NCBI RefSeq assembly: GCF_000241465.1 | Contig: NZ_JH584235.1 | Location: 137,339-201,338 of the forward strand | Source of the DNA: Sphingomonas echinoides ATCC 14820 | GTDB lineage: Bacteria; Pseudomonadota; Alphaproteobacteria; Sphingomonadales; Sphingomonadaceae | Direction of reading: 5' to 3' | DNA length: 64,000 bases | In this document: positions 51,467-60,203 of the stretch, piece after piece | Layout of the letters: each line of letters starts with the position of its first letter | How positions within the stretch are numbered: the first letter of the stretch is position 1 | Notes under the pieces: generated by a model | What the model saw: only the letters and a program-made list of their open reading frames with translations | Told to the model about the DNA's origin: nothing | Databases searched by the model: none | Program-made: the position numbers and the translations under genes

Positions 51467-54034
51467 ATGACCAGGAATCGCATCAACTCGCGCCGGATTT
51501 TACTGCTTGGCGGCGTGGCGCTAGTCTCGCTGTCGGCACTGCCCGCCGCGGCCCAGACCGCTCCGGGATCGACAACGCCGCCACCCTCGACGCAGGATCC
51601 GACGGTTCCCGCGACCGGCGCCACCGGCGCCGCTCCGGCGGCGGACGATCAGAGCGGTTTCTCCAACGACATCGTCGTTACCGCCCAGCGGCGCGAGGAA
51701 AAACTGTCGCGCGTTCCGCTGTCGGTGCAGGCGTTCAGCGGCGAGCAGCTGACCACGAAGGTGATCGTGAGCGAGCAGGACGTCGGGCAACTCGTACCCG
51801 GCCTGCTGGTCAAGAATGGTCAAACGTCGAACCAGCTCAGCTTCAGCATGCGTGGGCAGACGCTCGATCCGTTCTCGGGCACGAGCGCTGCGGTGCTGAC
51901 CTACTTCAACGAAGCGCCGTATTCGCCCTACAACACATCGACCGTGTTCTTCGATCTGGGGTCGGTCCAGGTCCTGAAAGGCCCGCAGGGCACGCTGTTT
52001 GGTCGCAACGCGACGGGCGGCGCCGTGCTTTATACGTCGCCAACGCCAGGCAACGACTTCTCAGGGAATATTCTCGTCCGCGGCGGCCAGCGTAACAACA
52101 TTCAGGTGCAGGGCGCCGTCGATCTGCCGCTCGTCAAGGATGTGCTGCTGGTTCGCATCGCTGGCGACCTGACCAAGCAGGACGGCTACATCCGCAATCG
52201 GTACACCGGCAACACGCTGGGCGACAAGGACAGCAAGGCCGGGCGCATCACCATCCTGCTCAAGCCGACCGAAAAGTTTCGTAACACGCTGCTGGTTCAA
52301 TACAGCGACTTCCGCGGCACCGAAGGGTCGGGCAACCTCTGGACATACTACACCACGCCCAATGCAGCGGGTCAGCAGTTCATCAACAACGGCGTCACGT
52401 CGGTACGCAACACCAACGGGACTCCGCTGACGTCGACGCTGGACACGGTCTATAACGTCTATTCGGGTGTGCTCTTCAACCGGTCGGGGAACAACCTCGG
52501 CGACAGCAACCTGACGCCGGGACCCGCGTACGGGCCGGGCCGCTTTCCGGGTGGCGTCGCCGGATATGCGGCATTCTCGCGGGCCAATCCGTACGATATC
52601 TATCTGCAGTTCGACCTGCCCCACCGCGCGCATAGCACCTTCATCGCCAACACCACCGAATTCGACGTGTCGGACGGTCTGACGATCAAGAATATCTTCA
52701 GTTTCATGGACAGTTACACGCGGCTTCCCGGCAACCTCGCAGGTGGCCCGTTCGGCGCCTTGTGGCTCTATAATGATCCCAACAACGCGACGGGCGTTTC
52801 GGGCAATGGTGGCCCCGGGGGACAGACCTTCAAGGCCAAGACCTATTCCGAGGAGCTTCAGCTCCAGGGCAAGCTGTTCGATGACAAACTGAGCTACACG
52901 CTTGGCGGATTTTACACGTCCTTCAAGCATTTCGACATCATCCCGGTGCATGTCGGCGCGGAAATCAACCCCACGGCAGGGGCCGCCCCGGCCTTCGGCC
53001 TACCGGCCGATATCGACTACACCTACAATGCGAAGGACATCTCCAAGGCGGTCTACGCTCAGATCGACTACAAACTTACCGACAAGCTCAAGGTGACCCT
53101 CGGTGGTCGCTATACCTGGGAAAGCGTGAGCCTGACCCAGGCGCCCGGCAGCATCTTCTCGGTCACCGGGGTACAGCCGGTGGGCAAGCTCCAGCACCGT
53201 GATCTTTCGGCGCCGTCCTGGACGTTCAACCTGCAGTATCAAATCGACCCCGAGAACATGATCTATTTCGCGCAGCGGGGCAGCTTCCGGTCGGGCAACT
53301 TCAACGGTACCGTGTTGCCGCTCAACGACGCCAATTTCTTCGGCAATGAGTTCGCCCACGATTTCGAGGTCGGCTACAAGTTCAGCGGTCGCATTGGCTC
53401 GGTGCCCTTCCGCTTCAACATCGCAGCCTATGACGAGATCGTGAAAAAGGCGCAGCACGCCGTGTACGCCGTGGTCGGGGGTAACCCGGCAGGGTTCACG
53501 CTGAACGTGCCCGAAGCCGTCACCAAGGGCGTCGAAGTCGATACGTCGATCAGCCTGCTGCCGTGGCTCGATATCACGGCGACGGGCGCCTATACCGACG
53601 CCAAATACACCAAGGGTGTGGTCAATGTCGCGCGGCTTACCGGGGTCGCCGGCTCGACGATCTTGTTCGACTCCTACCCCGACACGCCGAAATGGTCGGG
53701 CTCGCTCGGGGTCGACCTGACCCTGCCATTCCCGGAAAGCGTCGGTAAGGTCGTGCTGCATGGCGAGGTCTACGGCCAGACCCACACATTCTTCTCGAGC
53801 AACGAAGGGTCTGTGACACCGGGTACGCGGCTTGAAGGCTATTCGAATGTCAATCTGCGGCTGAGCTGGAACGACATCGGCGGGAGCAAATTCTCCGCCG
53901 GCGTCTACATGAAGAATGTCTTCGACCGGCTCTATTACGTGTCTGGCTACGCGCTGGGCGCAGCTGGCGGATACAATACCGCGTATCCCGGCGAGCCGCG
54001 CACGATCGCAGGCGAAGTGTCGTTCAAGTTCTGA
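51467..54034 (+). CDS. TonB-dependent outer-membrane receptor
   Basis: The 855-residue receptor has a signal peptide ending ALPAAAQ, a TonB-box-like DIVVTAQRREEKLSRVP, a plug (VQVLKGPQGTLFGRNATGGAVLY) and a C-terminal beta-barrel ending in the canonical Phe (EVSFKF). It likely imports the block B substrate, since two block B operators stand in its promoter. The start is ATG 51467 behind GGGAGGTT. Confidence 0.93.
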   Translation: MTRNRINSRRILLLGGVALVSLSALPAAAQTAPGSTTPPPSTQDPTVPATGATGAAPAADDQSGFSNDIVVTAQRREEKLSRVPLSVQAFSGEQLTTKVIVSEQDVGQLVPGLLVKNGQTSNQLSFSMRGQTLDPFSGTSAAVLTYFNEAPYSPYNTSTVFFDLGSVQVLKGPQGTLFGRNATGGAVLYTSPTPGNDFSGNILVRGGQRNNIQVQGAVDLPLVKDVLLVRIAGDLTKQDGYIRNRYTGNTLGDKDSKAGRITILLKPTEKFRNTLLVQYSDFRGTEGSGNLWTYYTTPNAAGQQFINNGVTSVRNTNGTPLTSTLDTVYNVYSGVLFNRSGNNLGDSNLTPGPAYGPGRFPGGVAGYAAFSRANPYDIYLQFDLPHRAHSTFIANTTEFDVSDGLTIKNIFSFMDSYTRLPGNLAGGPFGALWLYNDPNNATGVSGNGGPGGQTFKAKTYSEELQLQGKLFDDKLSYTLGGFYTSFKHFDIIPVHVGAEINPTAGAAPAFGLPADIDYTYNAKDISKAVYAQIDYKLTDKLKVTLGGRYTWESVSLTQAPGSIFSVTGVQPVGKLQHRDLSAPSWTFNLQYQIDPENMIYFAQRGSFRSGNFNGTVLPLNDANFFGNEFAHDFEVGYKFSGRIGSVPFRFNIAAYDEIVKKAQHAVYAVVGGNPAGFTLNVPEAVTKGVEVDTSISLLPWLDITATGAYTDAKYTKGVVNVARLTGVAGSTILFDSYPDTPKWSGSLGVDLTLPFPESVGKVVLHGEVYGQTHTFFSSNEGSVTPGTRLEGYSNVNLRLSWNDIGGSKFSAGVYMKNVFDRLYYVSGYALGAAGGYNTAYPGEPRTIAGEVSFKF

Positions 54035-54220
54035 TCTGACATCCGGACGCCGTCCCGCACGGGGTAAATCTCCGGCGGGGCGGTGGCCGCAGGATCAACC
54101 AGGAGAGGTCCGACGCGCAGCACTGGCAAGTCAACTTGCTAGCGATGCAGTTTGTCGAGGGGGTCGTGTCGTTACGCCGACCCTGCCTCGGCCATTTACC
54201 GAACGGGGAGTATTGACGAG
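54035..54220. other. Gap after the TonB receptor gene
   Basis: No gene is seen. GCAAGT-CA-ACTTGC (54126-54139) is a 6-bp inverted repeat that could be an operator for the following operon; the embedded GTCAAC lacks its GTTGAC partner. No strong terminator is visible. Confidence 0.4.
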
Positions 54221-54679
54221 ATGGCGCTGACCGAACTTGAAAAGCTTGTTGAACAACAGGCGATCGCCCGCACGATGTACGACTACAGCTATGCGCTGGA
54301 CATGAACCAGCCAGATACGCTCGCCGACCTGTTCGTGGAGGATTGCGAGGTCAGCTACGCGCCCAATTTCGGTGCCACCGGCATGGAGGACTATAAGAAG
54401 ACGCTCGAGGGCATCGGCACGTTCTTTACCGGCACCAGCCACCACAATTCCAACATCGTCGTCGATTTCGTCAGTGCGACCGAAGCGAACGTCCGTTCGG
54501 TCGTGCTCGCGATCCATCGCTACGCCAAGGAGCGGCCCGACGGCATTCTGCATGGCCAGTATTTCGACACCATGGTGAAGGTCGGTGACCGCTGGAAGTT
54601 CAAGCGCCGCGAGCTGCGCACCGCGCTCACCATCAACTATCACGTCAAGACGTCGAACCCGATCGGACGCGCGGAATAA
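54221..54679 (+). CDS. SnoaL/NTF2-like protein
   Basis: The 152-residue protein has the SnoaL_4 start (LEKLVEQQAIARTMYDYSYALDMNQPDTLADLFVEDCEVSYAPNFGATG) and end (GQYFDTMVKVGDRWKFKRRELRTAL). GGGGAG lies upstream of ATG 54221. It leads the forward operon of CoA-ester enzymes and is followed two bases later by the first crotonase gene. Dehydratase or isomerase function is inferred from the fold. Confidence 0.8.
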   Translation: MALTELEKLVEQQAIARTMYDYSYALDMNQPDTLADLFVEDCEVSYAPNFGATGMEDYKKTLEGIGTFFTGTSHHNSNIVVDFVSATEANVRSVVLAIHRYAKERPDGILHGQYFDTMVKVGDRWKFKRRELRTALTINYHVKTSNPIGRAE

Positions 54680-54681
54680 CG

Positions 54682-55515
54682 GTGACGCAATACGAGGCCA
54701 TCCGGATCGAGCACGAGCCCGCGCTGAGCTGGATCGTGCTTGATCGTCCGGAAGCGGCGAACGCCTTGTCGCCAAAGCTGCTCGACGAATTTGCCGAGGC
54801 GCTCGAGACGTTGCGCACCGAAGGTGGTCCGGTCATCGCCATTCGCGGCGAAGGTCGCGGTTTCTGTTCGGGGATCGATCTCGGCGGCTATGGCGGTGGC
54901 GATGCCGGCCCGGCCGATCCGATGGCCGATCGCGCCCGTCTCGAAGCCAATGTCGCACGCTGGCTCCTGATGTGGGACCACCCGAAGCCGGTCATCGCGG
55001 CGGTCCACGGCTATTGCATGGCGGCTGCCGCGCAGATGTGCGTGTTCGCCGACATCACGATCGTCGCCGACAATGTCCGGATCGGTGAGCCGACGATCCC
55101 GATCGGCGGTGGTTTCATCGCCCCGACCTGGGTGTCGCTGGTCGGCCACAAGCGGGCCAAGGAATTCGCCTTCGTCCCCGGCAACTCGATCGACGGTCCG
55201 ACCGCGGTTGAATGGGGCTGGGCCAACCATTGCGTGCCGGCCGACACGTTGATTCCCGCCGTGCGCTCGCTCGCCGAACGGATCGCGCTCACGCCGCCCG
55301 AGGTTTTGCGGCTCAAGAAACTGTCGATCAATCGGGCGGCGGAGGCCGCGGGGTTCCGGCAGGCGCTGTCGGGCATCGCCGAGATCGACGCCCTCCTTCA
55401 TCTCTCGCCGGCGGTCCTCGAGATCCGCGCGCGAATGAAGGAAAAGGGGCTCAAGGCAGTCATCCAGGAATACAAGGTCGCGCCGACGAGTCCGCTCACG
55501 GCGCCAGAGGAGTAA
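54682..55515 (+). CDS. Enoyl-CoA hydratase/isomerase (crotonase) family protein
   Basis: The 277-residue crotonase has the CoA/oxyanion motifs GEGRGFCSGIDLGGY and HGYCMAAAAQMCVFADITI. Neither catalytic Glu of classical enoyl-CoA hydratase is present at the expected places (AAAQMCV, GEPTIPIGGGF), so another crotonase reaction such as isomerisation, hydrolysis or ring cleavage is likely. GTG 54682 lies two bases after the SnoaL-like stop. Confidence 0.83.
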   Translation: MTQYEAIRIEHEPALSWIVLDRPEAANALSPKLLDEFAEALETLRTEGGPVIAIRGEGRGFCSGIDLGGYGGGDAGPADPMADRARLEANVARWLLMWDHPKPVIAAVHGYCMAAAAQMCVFADITIVADNVRIGEPTIPIGGGFIAPTWVSLVGHKRAKEFAFVPGNSIDGPTAVEWGWANHCVPADTLIPAVRSLAERIALTPPEVLRLKKLSINRAAEAAGFRQALSGIAEIDALLHLSPAVLEIRARMKEKGLKAVIQEYKVAPTSPLTAPEE

Positions 55516-55517
55516 GC

Positions 55518-56288
55518 ATGGCAGACGTCGACTTCACGAAGGACGGGCATGTCGCCCGGGTTCACCTCAACCGCCCGCAGGGCCTCAACGCCATCACGCA
55601 GGAGATGGACGACCTGCTGCTCGATGCCTGGACGACGATCAACGGCGATCCCGACATCTGGTGCGCGATCCTCTCTGCGGAAGGCGAGAAGGGGTTCTGC
55701 ATCGGCGCCGACGTGTCGAGCGGCGCGGAGCGCAAGACGCGCATGGCGCTGGGCGGCGGACTGACCGGCATCGGCGGGCCGTGGGTGCAGCTCAAGAAGC
55801 CGCTGATCGCAGCCGTCCAGGGATTCTGCGTCGGCGGCGGTTTCGAGCTCGCCATGTGCGCCGACATCATCGTCGCCGCGGACACCGCGCAGTTCGGCCT
55901 CCCCGAAACCAAGGTTGGCATTATCGGGGAATGCGGCGTCGTGCATCGCGCCGTCCGCCAGCTGCCGCACCATATCGCCATGGCGATGATCCTCACCGGC
56001 GAGCGGATCAAGGCCGACGCGGCCGAGCGCTACGGGCTGGTCAACGAGGTCGTCGCCTTCGCCGATCTCGCGGCGACCGCCCAGAAATGGGCGGACAAGA
56101 TCACCGCCGCGTCGCCGCTTGCCAACCAGGCGGCCAAGGCGGCCGCGCTCGGGCGTCTGGGCTATCCGCTTGAGGTCGCGCTGATGACGCGCTTCGAGGA
56201 GATCGAGCAATATGCCGAAAGCGCCGACAAGCGAGAAGGCGAAGTAGCCGGCGGCGAGCGTCGCAAGCCGGTCTGGACCGGCCGGTAA
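55518..56288 (+). CDS. Enoyl-CoA hydratase
   Basis: The 256-residue crotonase keeps both catalytic glutamates, Glu110 (GGGFELAMCAD) and Glu130 (FGLPETKVGIIG), and the oxyanion motif GEKGFCIGADVSSG. It should add water to a 2-enoyl-CoA in beta-oxidation. It starts two bases after the preceding crotonase stop, with AGAGGAG upstream. Confidence 0.88.
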   Translation: MADVDFTKDGHVARVHLNRPQGLNAITQEMDDLLLDAWTTINGDPDIWCAILSAEGEKGFCIGADVSSGAERKTRMALGGGLTGIGGPWVQLKKPLIAAVQGFCVGGGFELAMCADIIVAADTAQFGLPETKVGIIGECGVVHRAVRQLPHHIAMAMILTGERIKADAAERYGLVNEVVAFADLAATAQKWADKITAASPLANQAAKAAALGRLGYPLEVALMTRFEEIEQYAESADKREGEVAGGERRKPVWTGR

Positions 56289-56328
56289 GCGCAGCGCGGG
56301 GCGTCGTTCGCTTCGCCCTGCCAGCAGG

Positions 56329-57510
56329 ATGACCATCGTGACCAATGCCGCGACCCAGCCCGAGATCGATCCGCGTTTCTATCGCCAGGTGCTCGGCCAG
56401 TATCCGACCGGAGTGTGCGTCATCACGGCGACGCGGTCCGATGGCGAACCGGTCGCGATGGTCGTCGGGTCGTTCACCTCGGTCTCGCTCGACCCGCCGT
56501 TGATCGCCTTCTTTCCCGACAAGAATTCGAGCAGCTGGGCCAAGCTTCGCGACTGCGAGCATTTCTGCGTCAACATTCTGTCGGCGGATCAGGAGCCGGT
56601 TTGCCGCAAGCTCGCCTCCAAGGACCCCGACAAGTTCAGCGGCACGCCGCACGCGATCTCCGAACGGCGCAATCCCGTGCTCGACGGGGTCGTGGCGTGG
56701 ATCGAATGCCAGCGTCATTCGATCAGCGATGCCGGTGATCACGACATGATGCTGGGCCGCATCCTCGCGCTCGACATCGCCAGTGGCGAGTTGCCGCTAT
56801 TGTTCTTCCAGGGCGGCTATGGCCGGTTCACGCCGGCGTCGCTCGCCGCGGCCGGCAACCAGGGCCTCAGCCTCGAGCAGCTTCGCTGCATCGATCGCGT
56901 CCGGCCCGAAATGGAGCGACTGGTCTTGGACATACCGGGGAATTGCATCGCCACGGTCCGCGTCGCCGGCGAGCTCGCGGTCGCCGCGAGCGCGGGGCAG
57001 GGCCGTCACCACACGGGCGCGACCCTGGTCGGCCAGCGATTGCCGTTCGTGCCGCCCACCGGCGCGGTTCATGCCGCATGGCTCGGTGCCGAGGAGGCCG
57101 GGCGTTGGCTCGCCAAGGTTCCCGCGCGAAGCGCGGCGCAGGAGGGTTCGCTCGCGGCGGTTCGCGCGCGCGGCTATTCGGTCGGCCTGCTCAGCGAGGG
57201 CCAGCGTGCGCTCGCCGAACGCGTGCGGGCATCCGCGCAAACCGATCCACCGGGCTCGGTGATCGACTACGAGGATTTGCTCGACGAACTCGCGTTCGAC
57301 CCTCCCGAGCTTTCGCCCGAGACCTGCTCCCGGATCCGGCTGATCTCGGCACCGTTATTCGATGCCACCGGCGCGGTCGCGATGGCGATCACGCTTCACG
57401 ACTTCCCCAAGCCTCCGGCCGACGGCGGCATCGCCATCTTTATCGACCGCGTGCGCGCCGCGGCCGCCGCCAGCACCGGCTTGCTCGGCGGTCACGCGCC
57501 TACCTCCTGA
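56329..57510 (+). CDS. Flavin reductase fused to an IclR-type ligand-binding domain
   Basis: The 393-residue protein has two parts. Residues 15-165 are a flavin reductase domain (FYRQVLGQYPTGVCVITATRSDGEPVAMVVGSFTSVSLDPPLIAFFPD ... FCVNILSADQ). Residues about 195-390 resemble the IclR effector domain (GQGRHHTGATLVGQRLPFVPPTGAVHAAW ... VRARGYSVGLLSEGQ), with no DNA-binding helix-turn-helix. It could deliver FMNH2 to the luciferase-type monooxygenases while sensing a pathway ligand through the second domain. The fusion is clear; the sensing role is inference. Confidence 0.85.
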   Translation: MTIVTNAATQPEIDPRFYRQVLGQYPTGVCVITATRSDGEPVAMVVGSFTSVSLDPPLIAFFPDKNSSSWAKLRDCEHFCVNILSADQEPVCRKLASKDPDKFSGTPHAISERRNPVLDGVVAWIECQRHSISDAGDHDMMLGRILALDIASGELPLLFFQGGYGRFTPASLAAAGNQGLSLEQLRCIDRVRPEMERLVLDIPGNCIATVRVAGELAVAASAGQGRHHTGATLVGQRLPFVPPTGAVHAAWLGAEEAGRWLAKVPARSAAQEGSLAAVRARGYSVGLLSEGQRALAERVRASAQTDPPGSVIDYEDLLDELAFDPPELSPETCSRIRLISAPLFDATGAVAMAITLHDFPKPPADGGIAIFIDRVRAAAAASTGLLGGHAPTS

Positions 57511-57522
57511 CAGGATACGACT

Positions 57523-58701
57523 GTGCCCGAAGCCGCCTATATCGTCGACATCGTGCGCACCGCCGGCGGGCGGCGCAAGGGCGCGTTGGCCGGCGTCCAC
57601 CCCGCCGATCTCGGCGCGGAAAGCGTCGATGCGCTGCTCGAGCGCACCGGCGTCGACGGGTCGGCAATCGACGACCTGATCTTCGGGTGCGTGAGCCAGA
57701 TCGGCGAGCAGTCGAACCACCTCGCGCGCCATGTCGTGCTCGCCTCGAAGCTGCCGCAGGCCGTGCCGGCGGTGACGATCGACCGGCAATGCGGCTCGTC
57801 GCAGCAGGCGCTCCACTTCGCGGCCCAGGCGGTGATGTCGGGGACGCAGGACATGGTGATCGCGGGCGGCGTCGAGCACATGACGCGGGTGCCGATGGGA
57901 TCGCCGTTCCGGCTTGCCGCCGACGCCGGCCTTGGCACCGGGCCGCTCAGCGATCGCATCAAGGAGCGCTACGACGTCGCCGAATTCAGCCAGTTCGTCG
58001 GCGCCCAGATGATCGCCGACAAATACGGGTTCGACCGCGAAGCCATGGATGGCTTTGCGCTCGACAGCCATCGCAAGGCCATTGCCGCGGTCGCGGCCGG
58101 CGCGTTCGATCGCGAGATCGTGCCCGTCACGGTGACGCTGCCCGACGGCGCGCAGCATGTTCACCGACAGGACGAAGGCATCCGGTTCGATGCGTCGCTC
58201 GAGGCGATGGCGTCGGTCAAGCCGATCCGCGAGGGCGGCACGATCACCGCGGCCAATGCCAGCCAGATCACCGATGGGTCGTCGGCAGCACTGATCGTCG
58301 GCGAGCGCGCGCTCAAGGCACATGGCCTGACGCCGATCGCGCGCGTGCACGCGCTCGCCGTCACCGCCGGCGATCCGGTGGTCATGCTCGAGGAGCCGAT
58401 CCAGGCGACGCGCAAGGTGCTCGAGCGGGCCGGACTGCGGCTCGACGATATCGACCTGTTCGAGGTCAACGAGGCGTTCGCCTCGATCCCCATGGCCTGG
58501 CTCGCGGCGATCGGCGCGGATCCTGCCAGGCTGAACGTCAACGGGGGCGCGATCGCGCTCGGTCATCCGCTCGGCGCGACGGGCACCAAGCTGATGGCGA
58601 CCCTCGTGCACGCGTTGCGCACGCGCGGGTTGCGCTGGGGGTTGCAGACGATGTGCGAGGGCGGCGGGGTCGCCAACGCAACGATCGTCGAAGCGCTGTA
58701 A
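57523..58701 (+). CDS. Acetyl-CoA acyltransferase (thiolase)
   Basis: The 392-residue thiolase has all three active-site residues: Cys90 (DRQCGSSQQA), His348 (GGAIALGHPLGATG) and Cys378 (QTMCEGGG). It thiolyses 3-ketoacyl-CoA in the last step of a beta-oxidation round. GTG 57523 lies 12 bases after the flavin reductase stop; the SDR gene follows 14 bases downstream with a strong AGGAGG. Confidence 0.92.
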   Translation: MPEAAYIVDIVRTAGGRRKGALAGVHPADLGAESVDALLERTGVDGSAIDDLIFGCVSQIGEQSNHLARHVVLASKLPQAVPAVTIDRQCGSSQQALHFAAQAVMSGTQDMVIAGGVEHMTRVPMGSPFRLAADAGLGTGPLSDRIKERYDVAEFSQFVGAQMIADKYGFDREAMDGFALDSHRKAIAAVAAGAFDREIVPVTVTLPDGAQHVHRQDEGIRFDASLEAMASVKPIREGGTITAANASQITDGSSAALIVGERALKAHGLTPIARVHALAVTAGDPVVMLEEPIQATRKVLERAGLRLDDIDLFEVNEAFASIPMAWLAAIGADPARLNVNGGAIALGHPLGATGTKLMATLVHALRTRGLRWGLQTMCEGGGVANATIVEAL

Positions 58702-58715
58702 GGAGGCCGGGCAAC

Positions 58716-59477
58716 ATGGACATCACGAACATTGCGGCCGTCGTCACCGGAGGCGCCTCGGGGCTGGGCGGTGCGACTGCGGCGATGCTCGCGGCGCGCG
58801 GCGCCAGGGTCGCGATCCTCGACGTCAACGACGAGAATGGCCGGGCGACCGCGCAGAAGATCGGCGGCCTGTATCTTCGGACCGACATCGTCGACGACAC
58901 GAGCGTCGCCGAGGCGCTCGCCGCCGCAGAGGCCGAGCACGGCGTCGCCCGGATCCTCGTCAACTGCGCCGGTATCGCGATCGGTATCAAAACGGTGGGC
59001 AAGGAGAATGCGCCGCATCCGCTCGACGCATTCCGTCGCGCCGTCGAGGTCAATCTGATCGGCACGTTCAACGTCATCGCCAAGTTCGCCGCGCGGCTCG
59101 CCGCTGCCGACATCGGGGGCGAGGAGCGCGGCGTAATCGTCAATACCGCGAGCGTCGCCGCCTTCGACGGGCAGATCGGCCAAGCGGCCTATGCCGCGTC
59201 GAAGAGCGGGGTCGCGGGCATGACCCTGCCGATCGCCCGCGATCTCGCGCAGCATCGTATTCGGGTCGTGACCGTCGCGCCCGGCATCTTTCTCACGCCG
59301 ATGCTGATGGGACTGCCCGAGGCGGCGCAGGAGTCGCTGGGGCAGCAGGTCCCGCACCCCAGCCGACTGGGCCGGCCCGAGGAATATGCCCAGATGGTCG
59401 AGAGCATCATCGCCAATCCGATGTTGAACGGCGAGGTAATCAGGCTCGATGGCGCCATCCGCATGGCGCCACGGTGA
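58716..59477 (+). CDS. SDR-family 3-hydroxyacyl-CoA dehydrogenase-like protein
   Basis: The 253-residue SDR has TGGASGLGGATA (11-22), the insert IKTVGKENAPHPLDAFRRAVEVNLIGTFNV, and Ser146, Tyr159 and Lys163 (TASVAAF ... AYAASK). This layout is that of type II 3-hydroxyacyl-CoA dehydrogenase (HSD17B10). It would oxidise the product of the upstream hydratase for the thiolase next door. Confidence 0.9.
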   Translation: MDITNIAAVVTGGASGLGGATAAMLAARGARVAILDVNDENGRATAQKIGGLYLRTDIVDDTSVAEALAAAEAEHGVARILVNCAGIAIGIKTVGKENAPHPLDAFRRAVEVNLIGTFNVIAKFAARLAAADIGGEERGVIVNTASVAAFDGQIGQAAYAASKSGVAGMTLPIARDLAQHRIRVVTVAPGIFLTPMLMGLPEAAQESLGQQVPHPSRLGRPEEYAQMVESIIANPMLNGEVIRLDGAIRMAPR

Positions 59478-59492
59478 GGACAGGAGGGAAGA

Positions 59493-59999
59493 ATGAGCGA
59501 CCTTGAGAAGCGCGTGCGGCGGCTCGAAGACCGTGCCGAGATCAACGACCTCGTCGTCGCCTATTTTCTGGCGGCCGATGGCGACGATCTGGACGGGGTC
59601 GGCGAAAGCTTCACCGAGGATGCGACATTCAGTTCGTCCGGCGCGCAGAACGCCGCCAGTCGCGCGGGCATCGTCGATTTCATCCGCACCGCGCGCGGCT
59701 ATATGGGGCTGACCATCCACACGCCGCACTATGCGCACATCACGTTCGATGGCGACGATGAGGCCTCGGGCCTGGTCGGCGCGCATCTCGAGCTCGTGCT
59801 CGGCGGTCAGTCGATCTATGGCGCGGTGCGCTACGTCGATCGTTACGTGCGCGACGGCGACCGCTGGCGGATCGCGGCGCGCGACATGCGAACGATCCAT
59901 ATCGCGCCGTGGCTCGAGGTGGGTGAGGCCTATTCGTCGGAAACGCCGGTGCGCTGGCCCGGTGCGGCGCCCGGCCCGACCGACTACCCGCGCAAATGA
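59493..59999 (+). CDS. SnoaL/NTF2-like protein
   Basis: The 168-residue protein starts LEKRVRRLEDRAEINDLVVAYFLAADGDDLDGVGESFTEDATFSSSG and has YGAVRYVDRYVRDGDRWRIAARDMRTIH near the end, the SnoaL_4 layout. It ends the forward operon of beta-oxidation genes and is the fifth NTF2-like protein of the window. Confidence 0.8.
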   Translation: MSDLEKRVRRLEDRAEINDLVVAYFLAADGDDLDGVGESFTEDATFSSSGAQNAASRAGIVDFIRTARGYMGLTIHTPHYAHITFDGDDEASGLVGAHLELVLGGQSIYGAVRYVDRYVRDGDRWRIAARDMRTIHIAPWLEVGEAYSSETPVRWPGAAPGPTDYPRK

Positions 60000-60187
60000 C
60001 GCCCGGTACGACAGGGGCGAGCCCCGCGACGCTTGCGGGTGGTGTCTTTACGTCGCGCGAACCGCGCGATACCGGCGCTCGACGTGCAACCAGCCAGCCG
60101 GAGGCGGATGGCATCGGCGGCGACGCACTGATGGGCGTCTACCAGTTGATCGAACTGTACGAGCGCACCGTACGGGCGCGCGACTGA
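59996..60187 (+). CDS. Small ORF coupled to the SnoaL-like gene
   Basis: The 63-codon frame starts at the ATGA overlap with the preceding stop, which suggests translational coupling. No family is recognised. The last 20 residues (ALMGVYQLIELYERTVRARD) look like an amphipathic helix; the first part is low-complexity. It could equally be a chance frame. Confidence 0.35.
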   Translation: MTPGTTGASPATLAGGVFTSREPRDTGARRATSQPEADGIGGDALMGVYQLIELYERTVRARD

Positions 60188-60203
60188 TCGGATCGCCGCG
60201 CCG

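Noticed and set aside
54126-54139. GCAAGTCAACTTGC as a further block B operator
   Set aside because: The GTCAAC arm has no GTTGAC partner at the right spacing; it may be an unrelated inverted repeat.
56943-59477. 844-codon open frame on the plus strand
   Set aside because: Its last quarter is the true SDR gene; the earlier part is an Arg-rich shadow of the flavin reductase and thiolase genes in another frame.
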